A stretch of 64,000 nt of DNA from positions 112,646 through 176,645 of the forward strand of contig NZ_JAFEIG010000017.1 in the NCBI RefSeq assembly GCF_017495225.1, in the 5' to 3' direction. The translations under genes were made by a program, and so were the position numbers. The notes under the pieces were generated by a model. That model worked only from the letters and a program-made list of their open reading frames with translations. It was not told the origin of the DNA and ran no database searches. Position 1 is the stretch's first letter, and every line of letters begins with the position of its first letter. This DNA comes from Daejeonella sp. Lineage in GTDB: Bacteria > Bacteroidota > Bacteroidia > Sphingobacteriales > Sphingobacteriaceae. Positions 35,698 through 45,419 of the stretch are shown here, piece by piece.

Positions 35698-36885
35698 TTA
35701 TTTAATTGCTAATTGAGTGTAAAGCTTATCAATATCTTTAGTGTCAATCTTCATTTCTACTACGTATTTTTTAGCTACACGAGCATATTTAATTGCCTCA
35801 GGTATATTCTTAAGTTTTTGGTATAATTTGGCTTGAATAAAATTAGCTTCATAATTATTATTCAACTGTAAAGAGCGATTCATCCAGCCACTAGCAATTT
35901 TCAAATCACTTGTTGAACTGATGTGACGCACATAATTTTTAACGATATCATTGATTTTAGCCGCATCGTTCCAAAGCATTTTAGAAAGCATTTTCTTTGC
36001 TACAGCATTATATTTAGGCCAATCTTTTAAATTCTCATATAATTGAATATCGTATTTAAAGGCCAATGAATCAATATTCACTTTCATTACATTACGAGCA
36101 AAATCTTTATTTTTTGAGTAATTAGCAGAATCCAATTTTGCAACATCGTTTTTCAATGATAGATTAACCGCACTATGGAGTTTAGTCTCTACCCTTGCTT
36201 CAGTAAAAATCTGAGCGAATTCCTTTCTGTATTTTAGAACAATAGGCAATTCCTTTGATTTGAGATCAGTTACTGCATAGGCTAATATTCTCCAATTCAG
36301 CTGACTTACCATTTGTTGCTCATTAAGGGAGCTTAAATATTGAGAAGCAATTTCAGCTGTTTTATTCTTCTCGATACCGCGGCGCAAACCATTTAAATAA
36401 GCTAAACATTTTGTCCCGTTTAGTGGATCACTTTCAAATTGAGCTTTTAAAAAGGGTAATTGCAATCTTGGATTCAAAGATTTTTTAGCTTCAACAAGGA
36501 AATCTGTTTTATTTATCTCTCCTACTGCATTATACAGCATGGTTTCAGTTGTATCAACAAATATAAAAGCAGGGAATGAAACTACCCCAAACTTATCCAT
36601 AATAACCTTAGATTCAGGCTTATCTGCATTTATCTGCAAATTAACATAATTTGCATTCAGCGTCTCTATCACATTTGCATCGTTTAATACTGTGGTTTTC
36701 ATAACGTTACAATGCGGACACCAATCTGCATATACCATAATCATCATTTGCATATTGACTTCCTTTGCTTTTTTTAGAGCTTTTGGATAATCATCACTTA
36801 TAAAGTCAATTTGAGATTGAGCATTAGAAATATTTGAAATAAACAGTAACAAGAGAAATAGAAATGATTTTATATAAAATTTCAT
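35698..36885 (-). CDS. Exported thioredoxin-fold protein with helical C-terminal region
   Basis: A 395-residue protein with a signal peptide (MKFYIKSFLFLLLLFISNISNA). An N-terminal thioredoxin domain follows, with redox motif YADWCPHCNVM (about residues 51-61) and the cis-proline region GVVSFPAFIFVD. The remaining 250 residues are helical, with TPR-like repeats near the end (PEAIKYARVAKKYV). CPHC is a DsbA/DsbD-like redox pair, suggesting a periplasmic thiol reductase or isomerase. The start at 36885 is chosen so the protein begins with its signal peptide. No partner is adjacent; a PQQ dehydrogenase-cytochrome c gene lies upstream. Confidence 0.85.
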   Translation of the reverse strand: MKFYIKSFLFLLLLFISNISNAQSQIDFISDDYPKALKKAKEVNMQMMIMVYADWCPHCNVMKTTVLNDANVIETLNANYVNLQINADKPESKVIMDKFGVVSFPAFIFVDTTETMLYNAVGEINKTDFLVEAKKSLNPRLQLPFLKAQFESDPLNGTKCLAYLNGLRRGIEKNKTAEIASQYLSSLNEQQMVSQLNWRILAYAVTDLKSKELPIVLKYRKEFAQIFTEARVETKLHSAVNLSLKNDVAKLDSANYSKNKDFARNVMKVNIDSLAFKYDIQLYENLKDWPKYNAVAKKMLSKMLWNDAAKINDIVKNYVRHISSTSDLKIASGWMNRSLQLNNNYEANFIQAKLYQKLKNIPEAIKYARVAKKYVVEMKIDTKDIDKLYTQLAIK

Positions 36886-37033
36886 TTCAGATTTAGTTTT
36901 GATAGCCATAGGTAGATAAATAGTATTGCTTTTGAGTATAAAAGGAATTGATTTTTTAACGATAAGCTAAAAATCTTCCTTAAATTTTTACAAAAATATT
37001 AAATCTTAGGCAAAATAATAAATATGAAGCTAA

Positions 37034-38536
37034 TTATTGATTAGCATCTCTAACTTGTCTAATCATTTTGGCGTCTATTGGTGTAGCATGACTTGAGCCT
37101 AAAGAGCGTATATAGGTTAAAATATCAAGCAAATCTTCATCTTTCATAAATCCAAAAGCTGGCATTGCCGCATCATATTTAACACCATCAATTATTGCTG
37201 GTCCCTTGGAACCCATTAATACCTTTTTAATTAAGTCCTTAGGATTCAAAACAATAGTTTGAGAATTTTGCAAAGAAGGAAAAACACCTTTCAGTCCCAT
37301 TCCATTTTCTTTGTGACAAGAAGCACAATATTGAAGATAAAGAGTCTCACCCTTCGAACCAGGAGGCAATGAAGAAAGTAGATTTTGAGGATCGGATTTG
37401 CTTAAACCAGAAATTTTAATAATTCTATCATCTTCAGGTTTTGGGAAGCCCGCTACAGGATTCCAATCGCGGTTACTAGTAGCTAAATATATATCTCCAG
37501 CAGGAGAAACACATAAATCACGTATTCTACCGAATTTATTTTCAAAATAAACTTGCTGTTCAATTATGCTTTTACCCTCACTATCAAGTTTTAGGGATCT
37601 TAAACTTTTACCCTTTAAAGAAACCAGAAGCAATGAATTAATAAGTTCAGGAATTTTACTTGATGAATAATAATCGAGACCTGCCGGACCAATTGTTGGA
37701 GTCCATGCCAATAATGGATCTACCGTATTATTCAATTTTTTAAACGCAGATTCGGCATCACTTTCGGCAAAACCCTGAACGGTTGGCCATCCATAATTTC
37801 TATTTTTAAGGATTAAGTTTACTTCATCATCATTGGTATCGCCATGCTCGGAGGTGTAAAGTTGACCACTTGAAGAGAAGGCCATTCCCTGAATATTACG
37901 AAAACCCCATGCCCAAACCGGATTGCCCTGTATCGGATTGTCCTTAGGAACCGTGCCATCTATATGCATTCTTAAGATCTTGCCATTCGGCGTAAGTGGA
38001 TTTTGCGAATCTACCATGCTTAAAGCATCGCCTGTAGCCCAGTAAACAAGACCTTTATGGACAGTAATTCTAGAGCCATTATGACCTAAAGCTGCAGGAA
38101 TTTCCATTAAAACTTTAGGTAGAATGAGGGTGTCGTTTTTCCAGGTATATCGAACCAATCTTGTTTGTTTCTTATTGTCTTTTTCGATGGTATAATTCAA
38201 AAAAATGTATGGGAATTTCTTCATGTCTGAATGAAGAGCCATGCCAAGTAAGCCAGAGGTTCTTAACTGCCAAACATCAGTCAATTTAAGCAAAAGCTCC
38301 TTTTTGCCTGTATTTGGATCTACCCTACTGATTAAACCTTCCTGTTCGGCAATCCAAATTTTATTGTCTGGCCCCCAAGCAATTTCCCATGGCACAGTTA
38401 AATTAGTAGCAACAACAGTCGTTTGTGTTGTATCTGAAAATTGATTACCCAAAGGACTTTTGGTTAATTTTGAAGGCAAAAATCCAAGAGAAAAAAAGGC
38501 AATGGCGATAAGCAAGATGGAAAATAGATATTTCAT
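37034..38536 (-). CDS. PQQ-dependent sugar dehydrogenase fused to cytochrome c
   Basis: A 500-residue periplasmic protein. After a signal peptide (residues 1-21) comes a six-bladed beta-propeller of the glucose/sorbosone dehydrogenase family: VPWEIAWGPDNKIWIAEQEG, the conserved GHNGSRI with the likely catalytic His, WAWGFRNIQGMAF and SEHGDTNDDEVN. The last 110 residues form a class I cytochrome c, with haem motif CASCH and a Met ligand in the AAMPAFG stretch. The fused domain would carry electrons from the oxidised sugar towards the respiratory chain. No PQQ synthesis genes are in the window. Confidence 0.92.
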   Translation of the reverse strand: MKYLFSILLIAIAFFSLGFLPSKLTKSPLGNQFSDTTQTTVVATNLTVPWEIAWGPDNKIWIAEQEGLISRVDPNTGKKELLLKLTDVWQLRTSGLLGMALHSDMKKFPYIFLNYTIEKDNKKQTRLVRYTWKNDTLILPKVLMEIPAALGHNGSRITVHKGLVYWATGDALSMVDSQNPLTPNGKILRMHIDGTVPKDNPIQGNPVWAWGFRNIQGMAFSSSGQLYTSEHGDTNDDEVNLILKNRNYGWPTVQGFAESDAESAFKKLNNTVDPLLAWTPTIGPAGLDYYSSSKIPELINSLLLVSLKGKSLRSLKLDSEGKSIIEQQVYFENKFGRIRDLCVSPAGDIYLATSNRDWNPVAGFPKPEDDRIIKISGLSKSDPQNLLSSLPPGSKGETLYLQYCASCHKENGMGLKGVFPSLQNSQTIVLNPKDLIKKVLMGSKGPAIIDGVKYDAAMPAFGFMKDEDLLDILTYIRSLGSSHATPIDAKMIRQVRDANQ

Positions 38537-38761
38537 TAGGATGGAATTTTAGCGATTAAAATTATTGTATCATTAATAAATTAATTAAAAATAGACATTT
38601 TAAGGTGTTTTGAAACATTTGATAATGTTATTTATTTTTATTATATTATGAAAAGGTTTTATCAATAAAAATTCAGAAGCCAGAATCAAATAAAAAAATA
38701 TTAATTTTAGGATATAGTTTTGTCAGAATTAAATTTTGCTTAAAAAATATAGTCATCCTTA

Positions 38762-40387
38762 ATGGATAGAAGAAGTTTCCTGAGTTCTAAAATTAGAACC
38801 TCTGTATTTCGAACAAATGCTAGCTTATTTCCGTACTCTCCGCCCCTAGGAAATTCGGAGATTAGCCATTTATTGAAACGAATTTTATTTGGTGTTAAGC
38901 AATCAGACCTTGCCAAATTAAAAGGCAAGACTTTAGACGAAATTCTTGATTTGCTATTAACCGAAGAACCTAGTCCGCAAGCGCCCGTAAATAATTACAA
39001 TGACACATCATATACCGATCCAAATGTTCAATTAGGACAAAGTTGGGTGAATGCTCCGCTTGACGGAAATAATACTTCCCGCAGAAATGCTTCACTTAAA
39101 TCATGGTGGACTGGCCTGATGCTAAATCAAAGCACCTGTATTCATGAAAAAATGGTCTTGTTTTGGCATAATCATTTTGCCACTGAAATATTAGACATTA
39201 ATGACCCAAGGTACTCTTATAAGCATCACATGCTACTTAGAAAATTAGCACTTGGCAATTTCAAAACTATGGTAAAAGAAATAACCCTAGATCCTGGAAT
39301 GCTAAAGTACCTAAATGGTTATCTAAATAATAAAACCTCTCCTGATGAAAATTATGCGAGAGAATTGCAAGAATTATTCACTCTAGGAAAAGGACCTAAG
39401 TCAAATTATACCGAAAATGATGTTAAACAAGCCGCTAGGGTTCTTACAGGATATACTGTTAACTCCACAACTATTAGTTCTTCATTTGACCCAAATAAGC
39501 ATGACAGTGGAGATAAACAATTTTCAGCGTTCTACAATAACGCAATAATCAAAGGAAAAACGGGTGCGAGTGGAGCGACAGAACTTGACGAATTGATAAA
39601 TATTATCTTTCAACAAACTGAAACAGCACTCTATATTTGTAGAAAACTATATCGATTTTTCATTTATTATGAAATAGATGATGCAACAGAGGCCAATATA
39701 ATTGCACCACTAGCTACTATTTTCAGAAATAGCAATTATGAGATAAAGCCTGTATTAAAAGCACTATTTAGCAGTGAACATTTTTTTGATCCAGTAAATA
39801 AAGCTTGTTTAATAAAAAGCCCCATTGATTTTTGCATAGGCTTAAGTAGGGAGTTCAATATAATATTTCCGCAATCTTCTGATGTAGTAAATCATTATTT
39901 CATGCATGATTATATTCGTACTCAAGCTTCAAATATGCAGCAAAATGTGGGAGACCCTCCAAGCGTTGCTGGTTGGCCTGCCTATCATCAAGAACCTCAA
40001 TATCATGAAATCTGGATTAATGCAGACACACTTCCACGACGCAACCAGTTTTGCGATACAATGATTTCAAACGGATATACGAGAAATGGTAAAAAAATAA
40101 ATATTGACATAATTTCTTTTGTTGATAACTTACCAAACCCTTCTGATCCAAATACTTTAATAGACGATAGCTTATCACTTATTTACGCTATAGAAGTTTC
40201 CCCAGAGGTAAAAGTCTTTCTAAAGAGTATTTTGCTTTCGGGACAGTTGACTGATTCTTACTGGACCGGTGCATGGAATGCTTATAAGTCGAATGTTACT
40301 GTTGCTGCCAATAGAACAATAGTTTTAAGCCGATTGCAGGCTATGTATAAATATTTAATGAACCTTCCGGAATACCAGCTATCATGA
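38762..40387 (+). CDS. DUF1800 family protein
   Basis: A 541-residue helical protein with typical DUF1800 signatures: LLKRILFGVKQSDL near the N-terminus, WHNHFAT, NENYARELQELFTLG in the form PDENYARELQELFTLG, and the C-terminal PPSVAGWPAYHQEP. The function is unknown. The family is almost always paired with a DUF1501 gene, and here the DUF1501 start overlaps its stop by 4 bases (ATGA). The N-terminus MDRRSFLSSK resembles a Tat motif but lacks a following hydrophobic segment, so export is uncertain. Confidence 0.92.
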   Translation: MDRRSFLSSKIRTSVFRTNASLFPYSPPLGNSEISHLLKRILFGVKQSDLAKLKGKTLDEILDLLLTEEPSPQAPVNNYNDTSYTDPNVQLGQSWVNAPLDGNNTSRRNASLKSWWTGLMLNQSTCIHEKMVLFWHNHFATEILDINDPRYSYKHHMLLRKLALGNFKTMVKEITLDPGMLKYLNGYLNNKTSPDENYARELQELFTLGKGPKSNYTENDVKQAARVLTGYTVNSTTISSSFDPNKHDSGDKQFSAFYNNAIIKGKTGASGATELDELINIIFQQTETALYICRKLYRFFIYYEIDDATEANIIAPLATIFRNSNYEIKPVLKALFSSEHFFDPVNKACLIKSPIDFCIGLSREFNIIFPQSSDVVNHYFMHDYIRTQASNMQQNVGDPPSVAGWPAYHQEPQYHEIWINADTLPRRNQFCDTMISNGYTRNGKKINIDIISFVDNLPNPSDPNTLIDDSLSLIYAIEVSPEVKVFLKSILLSGQLTDSYWTGAWNAYKSNVTVAANRTIVLSRLQAMYKYLMNLPEYQLS

Positions 40388-41976
40388 AAAGAAGGGATTT
40401 TTTAAAAAACACAGCACCTGCTGGAATTTTATTTCCTGCTCTTATCAATGGCTTTACTTTTAAAGCTTTCGCAGAGTCTCCACTAGTTTCGGCCCTTACG
40501 CAGGCTCCAACAGAGACTGATCATGTGCTTGTTATAGTTCAACTGAACGGAGGGAATGATGGTTTGAATATGGTTATCCCATTTGACCAATATGATAATT
40601 TGAGTAATGCTCGTTCTAATATAATTATTCCTAAAAATAAGATACTTAAGTTGAATGGTACAAGCTTTACAGGTTTACATCCTTCAATGAAAGGGCTGCA
40701 AACTCTATTCAATGAAGATAAACTTAATATCGTTCAATCAGTAGGCTATCCACAACCCAATTTTTCACATTTCAGAGCTACCGATATTTGGCTAAGTGCA
40801 TCTGATTCGAACCAAACAATTAATTCAGGATGGGCTGGCCGCTATCTTCATGAAGAATTCAGTGGTTTCCCAACGGGATATCCAAATACTGTTATGCCTG
40901 ACCCCCTCGCTATTCAGATTGGATCATTTGTATCACCAGCTATGCAAGGCCCGGCCGTAAATATGGGTATGGCTATATCTGACCCAGTAAATTTCTATAA
41001 CCTAATAAACGGGATACAAGGAACCGCGCCAAATACTAGAGGTGGAAAAGAATTAACCTATATCCGCCAAATTGCACAACAAACTCAGCAATATGGTTCC
41101 GTAATTAAAGCAGCGGCAGCAAGGGTAACAAAACAATTTTCAGGTTATCCTACAGGAAACACGCTAGCAGATCAATTGAAAATAGTAGCGCGATTAATTG
41201 CTGGTGGCTTAAAAACAAGAATTTACATGGTAAGTCTGGGCGGTTTCGATACGCATGCACAGCAAGTTAATGCGAATGCAACTGAAACTGGTGCCCATGC
41301 AAATCTGATGCAGAAAGTTTCTGAAGGAATTAAGGCTTTTATGGATGATCTTGAATTTCTAAATTCAAGTAAAAGAGTAATTGGTATGACATTCTCTGAA
41401 TTTGGAAGACGTATCAAATCCAATGCTAGTGGCGGTACCGATCATGGAGCAGCAGCCCCCCTTCTCGTTTTCGGGCATTATGCTCAAAATGATATCACTG
41501 GAACTAGTCCCATAATTAATTTAAGCACTGGAACTGCAGATAATATACCCATGCAATATGATTTTAGGTCGATATATGCATCTATCCTCCAACAATGGTT
41601 TTGTGTTCCTGAGCGGACCCTTGAAAATGTAATGCTTAAAAATTTTCAAAATCTGCCACTAATTAAGAAATCAGCTCCATGTATGTCGAGCAAACCAGAT
41701 TTAATTGTAGAAAGTTCAGGGAAAAATATAATTACCAATTATCCGAACCCATTCCAAACATCCACAACTATCTCTTACGAAAGTAATGGAGGACATACCT
41801 TAATTCAGGTATTTAATACGGAAGGAAAACTAATTAAAACTCTGGTAGATAGTGAAATTAATGGGGGGATGCATAAAATAACTTTTGAAAATGAGGGATA
41901 TCCACCTGGTATTTATTATGCTCGACTTCAAAACAAAACTCTACAGCAGATTAGAACCATGCTTCTTGTTGAATAA
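40384..41976 (+). CDS. DUF1501 protein with type IX secretion C-terminal domain
   Basis: A 530-residue exported protein. It begins with the Tat-like MKRRDFLKNTAPAGILFPAL. The DUF1501 (alkaline-phosphatase-like) body includes VQLNGGNDGLNMVIP, MVSLGGFDTHAQQ and TFSEFGRRIKSNASGGTDHG. The last 80 residues form a type A T9SS sorting domain: NYPNPFQTSTTISY, then VFNTEGKLIKTL, GIYYARL and a final basic-hydrophobic strand. It is therefore exported across both membranes and anchored or released at the cell surface. It is translationally coupled to the DUF1800 gene. The enzymatic role is unknown. Confidence 0.93.
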   Translation: MKRRDFLKNTAPAGILFPALINGFTFKAFAESPLVSALTQAPTETDHVLVIVQLNGGNDGLNMVIPFDQYDNLSNARSNIIIPKNKILKLNGTSFTGLHPSMKGLQTLFNEDKLNIVQSVGYPQPNFSHFRATDIWLSASDSNQTINSGWAGRYLHEEFSGFPTGYPNTVMPDPLAIQIGSFVSPAMQGPAVNMGMAISDPVNFYNLINGIQGTAPNTRGGKELTYIRQIAQQTQQYGSVIKAAAARVTKQFSGYPTGNTLADQLKIVARLIAGGLKTRIYMVSLGGFDTHAQQVNANATETGAHANLMQKVSEGIKAFMDDLEFLNSSKRVIGMTFSEFGRRIKSNASGGTDHGAAAPLLVFGHYAQNDITGTSPIINLSTGTADNIPMQYDFRSIYASILQQWFCVPERTLENVMLKNFQNLPLIKKSAPCMSSKPDLIVESSGKNIITNYPNPFQTSTTISYESNGGHTLIQVFNTEGKLIKTLVDSEINGGMHKITFENEGYPPGIYYARLQNKTLQQIRTMLLVE

Positions 41977-42059
41977 ACTTAGAACAAATCAATCATTAGT
42001 CGATGAAAGCTTAAAAAGCTTAAAGATATTAGTATTTAATGATGGGGATTTATTATTTA

Positions 42060-43307
42060 TCAAAGAGATAAAATCGACTCAGCTGCTAGCCTTCCACTTT
42101 TAAGCGCGGCATTTATAGAGCCGTTTAGTAAATGATCGCCACAGATAAAAGTTGAATCGCTTAAGCGGATAGTCGAGGAATTTAAATCATTCGTAACATG
42201 CTTATTTTCAGGTAGCGCATAGGGAATGACATATGTTTTTAGATGCTTCCAATCTACACAATCTGGATACCAGAATTTGAGCTCTTCTTTAACCTTTAAT
42301 TCCAATTCAGCATCATTATAAGCACTACAATCCTCAATTATAGAAATAGAAATCAATGACTTACCCTCTGGAGCATAATGCTTAGAAACATTAGTCATTA
42401 CTGCCATATTATTGACAAGTTTATTGGGATTTGCGTTCAAAGCAATCAATTTTTGATGATATGGTGCCTGATCAGCCGAGAAATATAGACATGTCACTGA
42501 TTTTTTGCCCTTGTTTTGCGTTATAAAGGGCTCTGGGATATTATCGGCACTAGTTGCGATCAAGATGGTGTTAGCTTGGTACGCCTTGCCTGAAAGCGTT
42601 AAAACATCATTCCCGTTTATGCTCTTTACGGATTCATTTAAAATAATATCTTCAGGATTTATTCCCGAAGCTAATTGCATCGGAATCATTCCCATCCCTT
42701 TTGCAGGAATCGCCGTATCGGATTCACTAAACATTTTAAACACAAACTCAAACATCCGAGAGGAGGTATCAAGCTTGTTTTCTAAAAAAATTCCACTTAA
42801 AAATGGGGTAAAAAAATTGGCGATAATACGCTCACTAAAACCCGCATTTTTCAAATAATTTAGTGTAGTAATTTCAGTATTGGTGAATATCTCATCAATA
42901 CTCGAACCTGCTAACTTCAATCTTAGTCCGAGGAGTTTAATCTTATCAAAAAAACTACCGACAGGTGAATTTAAAGTTTTTAAAAGTGAAGAAGGTTCAC
43001 GTAGCGGATCACCAATTTGATCAATACCTGAATGATTTAGAATAATTGAACCCGGACTAAACGACTGTAAATCAAGGGCTTTATAATCAAGGAAATGTTT
43101 AGCTTCAGGATATGCTGTTAAAAGCACTTGGAAACCTCGATCTAGTAAAAAGCCATCTATTTGATCTGTTTTAAGCCTACCTCCTATTGCATCAGAAGCT
43201 TCAAGAATCTTAAAATTACGGCCAGCACTTTTAAGCACACGCGCAGCACTAAGTCCAGCCAAACCCGCCCCAATTATTAAAACATCTGTCCTAGAGTTTG
43301 TCACCAT
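42060..43307 (-). CDS. FAD-dependent amine oxidase/phytoene desaturase-like oxidoreductase
   Basis: A 415-residue flavoprotein. The N-terminal dinucleotide fold VLIIGAGLAGLSAARVL (residues 9-25) is followed by the FAD motif EASDAIGGRLKTDQ and the segment GFLLDRGFQVLLTAYPEA, which is typical of an uncharacterised NAD(P)-binding family related to phytoene desaturases and protoporphyrinogen oxidase. The C-terminal FICGDHLLNGSINAALKSG completes the FAD site. It is the last gene of a tight leftward operon: folE, SDR, flavin reductase, this gene. The substrate is unknown; a role in pterin, flavin or pigment chemistry is inferred only from the neighbours. Confidence 0.85.
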   Translation of the reverse strand: MVTNSRTDVLIIGAGLAGLSAARVLKSAGRNFKILEASDAIGGRLKTDQIDGFLLDRGFQVLLTAYPEAKHFLDYKALDLQSFSPGSIILNHSGIDQIGDPLREPSSLLKTLNSPVGSFFDKIKLLGLRLKLAGSSIDEIFTNTEITTLNYLKNAGFSERIIANFFTPFLSGIFLENKLDTSSRMFEFVFKMFSESDTAIPAKGMGMIPMQLASGINPEDIILNESVKSINGNDVLTLSGKAYQANTILIATSADNIPEPFITQNKGKKSVTCLYFSADQAPYHQKLIALNANPNKLVNNMAVMTNVSKHYAPEGKSLISISIIEDCSAYNDAELELKVKEELKFWYPDCVDWKHLKTYVIPYALPENKHVTNDLNSSTIRLSDSTFICGDHLLNGSINAALKSGRLAAESILSL

Positions 43308-43326
43308 TTTGAATCTTGAATCCTGA

Positions 43327-43941
43327 TTATTGAGAAAACTTCGCGTAAGCTAACCTTGCTAAATGCGAAGTGGTAAAATAACTATCCAATCCGGCAACAG
43401 TTACCGTACCTGCTTTTAAATGATCTACATAACCATCGCTCTCTAAAATGCTATCATCCATCGAAACATGAACAATTTCCCCAATTAGCATTTTGGTATT
43501 GTTAATTGAAATATCTATCAATTCTCTCATTTCCAGAGCAATTTGAATGCTCGACTGAGCTACAAAAGGTGCTTTAAAACCTTCTATATAAAACTCCTTA
43601 AAACCGCAAGGCTCAAATTCGGAATATCCCGAGGGGAACCTAGCGCTTGTTTGATGAGCTTGTTCAAACCACTCAGGTAAGACATTATTCAAGGTGTACT
43701 GCCCTGTTTTTTTAATGTTTTCTAGGGAGTCATGATCATCTCCATCTGGCCTAAAAATCATGCCTAACAAGGCTGGATTAGCCCCTAAATGAAAAACTGA
43801 GTTAAATAAAGCTAGATTTGTTATCCCCGCAGGACTGATAGTCCCGAGCATTTGAAGACATTTATAACCCGGCAGACTATTGATAAAAGTCGTACGAAAA
43901 CGTTTCTCCATCACAGAGATATGATCCCGATTGATATTCAT
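43327..43941 (-). CDS. Flavin reductase-like FMN-binding protein
   Basis: A 204-residue split-barrel flavoprotein of the flavin reductase (DIM6/NTAB-like) family. Visible features are the N-terminal MEKRFRTTFINSLPGYKCLQ, ANPALLGMIFRPDG, the flavin-phosphate region YTLNNV and the substrate segment SARFPSGYSEFEPCGF. Such proteins reduce or carry FMN. It lies 3 bases after the SDR gene and 19 before the FAD oxidoreductase gene, so it belongs to the folE operon. It may supply reduced flavin to the next enzyme, which is inference. Confidence 0.85.
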   Translation of the reverse strand: MNINRDHISVMEKRFRTTFINSLPGYKCLQMLGTISPAGITNLALFNSVFHLGANPALLGMIFRPDGDDHDSLENIKKTGQYTLNNVLPEWFEQAHQTSARFPSGYSEFEPCGFKEFYIEGFKAPFVAQSSIQIALEMRELIDISINNTKMLIGEIVHVSMDDSILESDGYVDHLKAGTVTVAGLDSYFTTSHLARLAYAKFSQ

Positions 43942-43944
43942 GAT

Positions 43945-44661
43945 TTAAAGCGTTTTTAAAGAGCTCATTCCACCATCAACACCGAGTACTTGTCCGCTTA
44001 TCCAAGAACTTTCATCCGACAGTAAGAATGAAATTGCAGAAGATATATCTTCAGGCGTTCCAATTCTACCTAGAGGATGGCGTTTAGCGGATGCTTCACG
44101 TTTATCAGGCGTGCTTAAAAGACTTGCAGCCAATGGCGTGTCTGTTAATGAAGGAGCAACCACATTAACGCGAATTTCTTGAGATGCAAACTCTGCCGCC
44201 AATGAAATTGCTAATCCCTCTACCCCACTTTTTGCTGAAGCTATACTTGCATGATAACTCATACCCGTACGTGCTGCAACCGAGCTAATTAATACGATTG
44301 ATGAAGGTTTTGCGCCTCTCAAAGCACGATAAGCCTGTTGAATGGTTTTTGCCGCACCTACCACATTTAAACGATATTCTGTAATGAAATCTTCTTCCGT
44401 TAAACGACTAAATGGCTTTAGCGTAATGCTTCCAACGGAGTAAACTAAACCGTGTAATTGTTCTGGCAGACTATCAGCTAAAGATGCACCTTCGGCTAAA
44501 ACATCAAAAGGAATATGAATTGTCCCTGCTGGCCATTCCGAAGAAGTATTTCTGCTGGCAGAGTAAACTTGGGCGCCTTGAGCGGCTAGCGACTTCACTA
44601 AAGCGAGTCCCACGCCCGAACTACCACCCACCACCAATATATTTTTACCTTGAAAATTCAT
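43945..44661 (-). CDS. Short-chain dehydrogenase/reductase, possible pteridine reductase
   Basis: A 238-residue classical SDR. The NAD(P) loop is VVGGSSGVGLALVKSLA (residues 10-26) and the catalytic triad is Ser in VLISSVAARTG, Tyr in SYHASIASAKSG (Y-x3 with the Lys shifted compared with YxxxK) and Lys in SAKSG. The region after the tyrosine reads YHASIASAK rather than the canonical YxxxK, so the proton relay may be altered. Its start overlaps the folE stop by one base (TAATG). The tie to GTP cyclohydrolase suggests it reduces a pterin, as FolM and PTR1 do; this is inference. Confidence 0.82.
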   Translation of the reverse strand: MNFQGKNILVVGGSSGVGLALVKSLAAQGAQVYSASRNTSSEWPAGTIHIPFDVLAEGASLADSLPEQLHGLVYSVGSITLKPFSRLTEEDFITEYRLNVVGAAKTIQQAYRALRGAKPSSIVLISSVAARTGMSYHASIASAKSGVEGLAISLAAEFASQEIRVNVVAPSLTDTPLAASLLSTPDKREASAKRHPLGRIGTPEDISSAISFLLSDESSWISGQVLGVDGGMSSLKTL

Positions 44662-45347
44662 TATCCAATGTGTTTTAAAAATTCATTCCTTGTATCAGGC
44701 AATAAAAATTTACCGCAATATTCAGCCGTTACTGTTGAGCTATTTACATCACGAATACCTCTAGAAGAAACACAGTGATGATGAGCATCGATGATAACTG
44801 CCACATCTTCAGTCCCTAATGCTTTCTTCATTTCATTCGCTATTTGAATGGTCAACCTTTCCTGAACCTGAGGTCTTTGGGAGTAATATTGAACAATTCT
44901 ATTCAGCTTTGAAAGTCCGATAACCTTTCCATTGCTGATATATGCCACATGCGCTTTACCTGTAATTGGCACAAAATGATGCTCACAATTACTGTACACT
45001 GAAATATTACGTTCAACCAGCATTTGATTGTATTTGTACTGGTTTTCAAATAAAGTTGGCAAAGGTTTTAGATCTGGGTTTAAACCACTAAAGATCTCTT
45101 TAACATACATTTTAGCTACCCTTTTTGGAGTATCCTTCAAGCTATCATCAGTCAAATCAAGACCTAAAATATCCATGATTTGAGTGAAATGCTTGGTTAT
45201 AAGTTGAATCTTAGTTTCATCATCCATTTTGAAAGCATCAGGCTTCAGTGGAGTATCAAATGAGGTAGAAATATGCTCATCAGAAATCAGATCCAAAAGT
45301 TGATCTTCGGCACCGATTAGACCTCGTAGCGTATTGTTTTTATCCAT
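44661..45347 (-). CDS. folE: GTP cyclohydrolase I
   Basis: Opens GTP to dihydroneopterin triphosphate, the first step of folate and tetrahydropterin synthesis. The 228-residue protein has an unconserved N-terminal 50 residues and then the canonical core: TPKRVAKMYVKEIFSGL, YSNCEHHFVPITGKAHVAY with the zinc ligands Cys and His, KVIGLSKLNRIVQYYSQRPQ, and HHCVSSRGI with the second zinc Cys. All active-site residues are intact. It heads a four-gene operon with no other folate gene. Such non-folate linkage suggests a specialised pterin product; see findings. A cluster of ATTGT words lies upstream. Confidence 0.94.
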   Translation of the reverse strand: MDKNNTLRGLIGAEDQLLDLISDEHISTSFDTPLKPDAFKMDDETKIQLITKHFTQIMDILGLDLTDDSLKDTPKRVAKMYVKEIFSGLNPDLKPLPTLFENQYKYNQMLVERNISVYSNCEHHFVPITGKAHVAYISNGKVIGLSKLNRIVQYYSQRPQVQERLTIQIANEMKKALGTEDVAVIIDAHHHCVSSRGIRDVNSSTVTAEYCGKFLLPDTRNEFLKHIG

Positions 45348-45419
45348 TAGTAAATTTGGGTGTTAAATGAGCACAATAATAAAGGTAATGTTTTGATTTC
45401 AAGTTGTGCTTAGGTCGAT

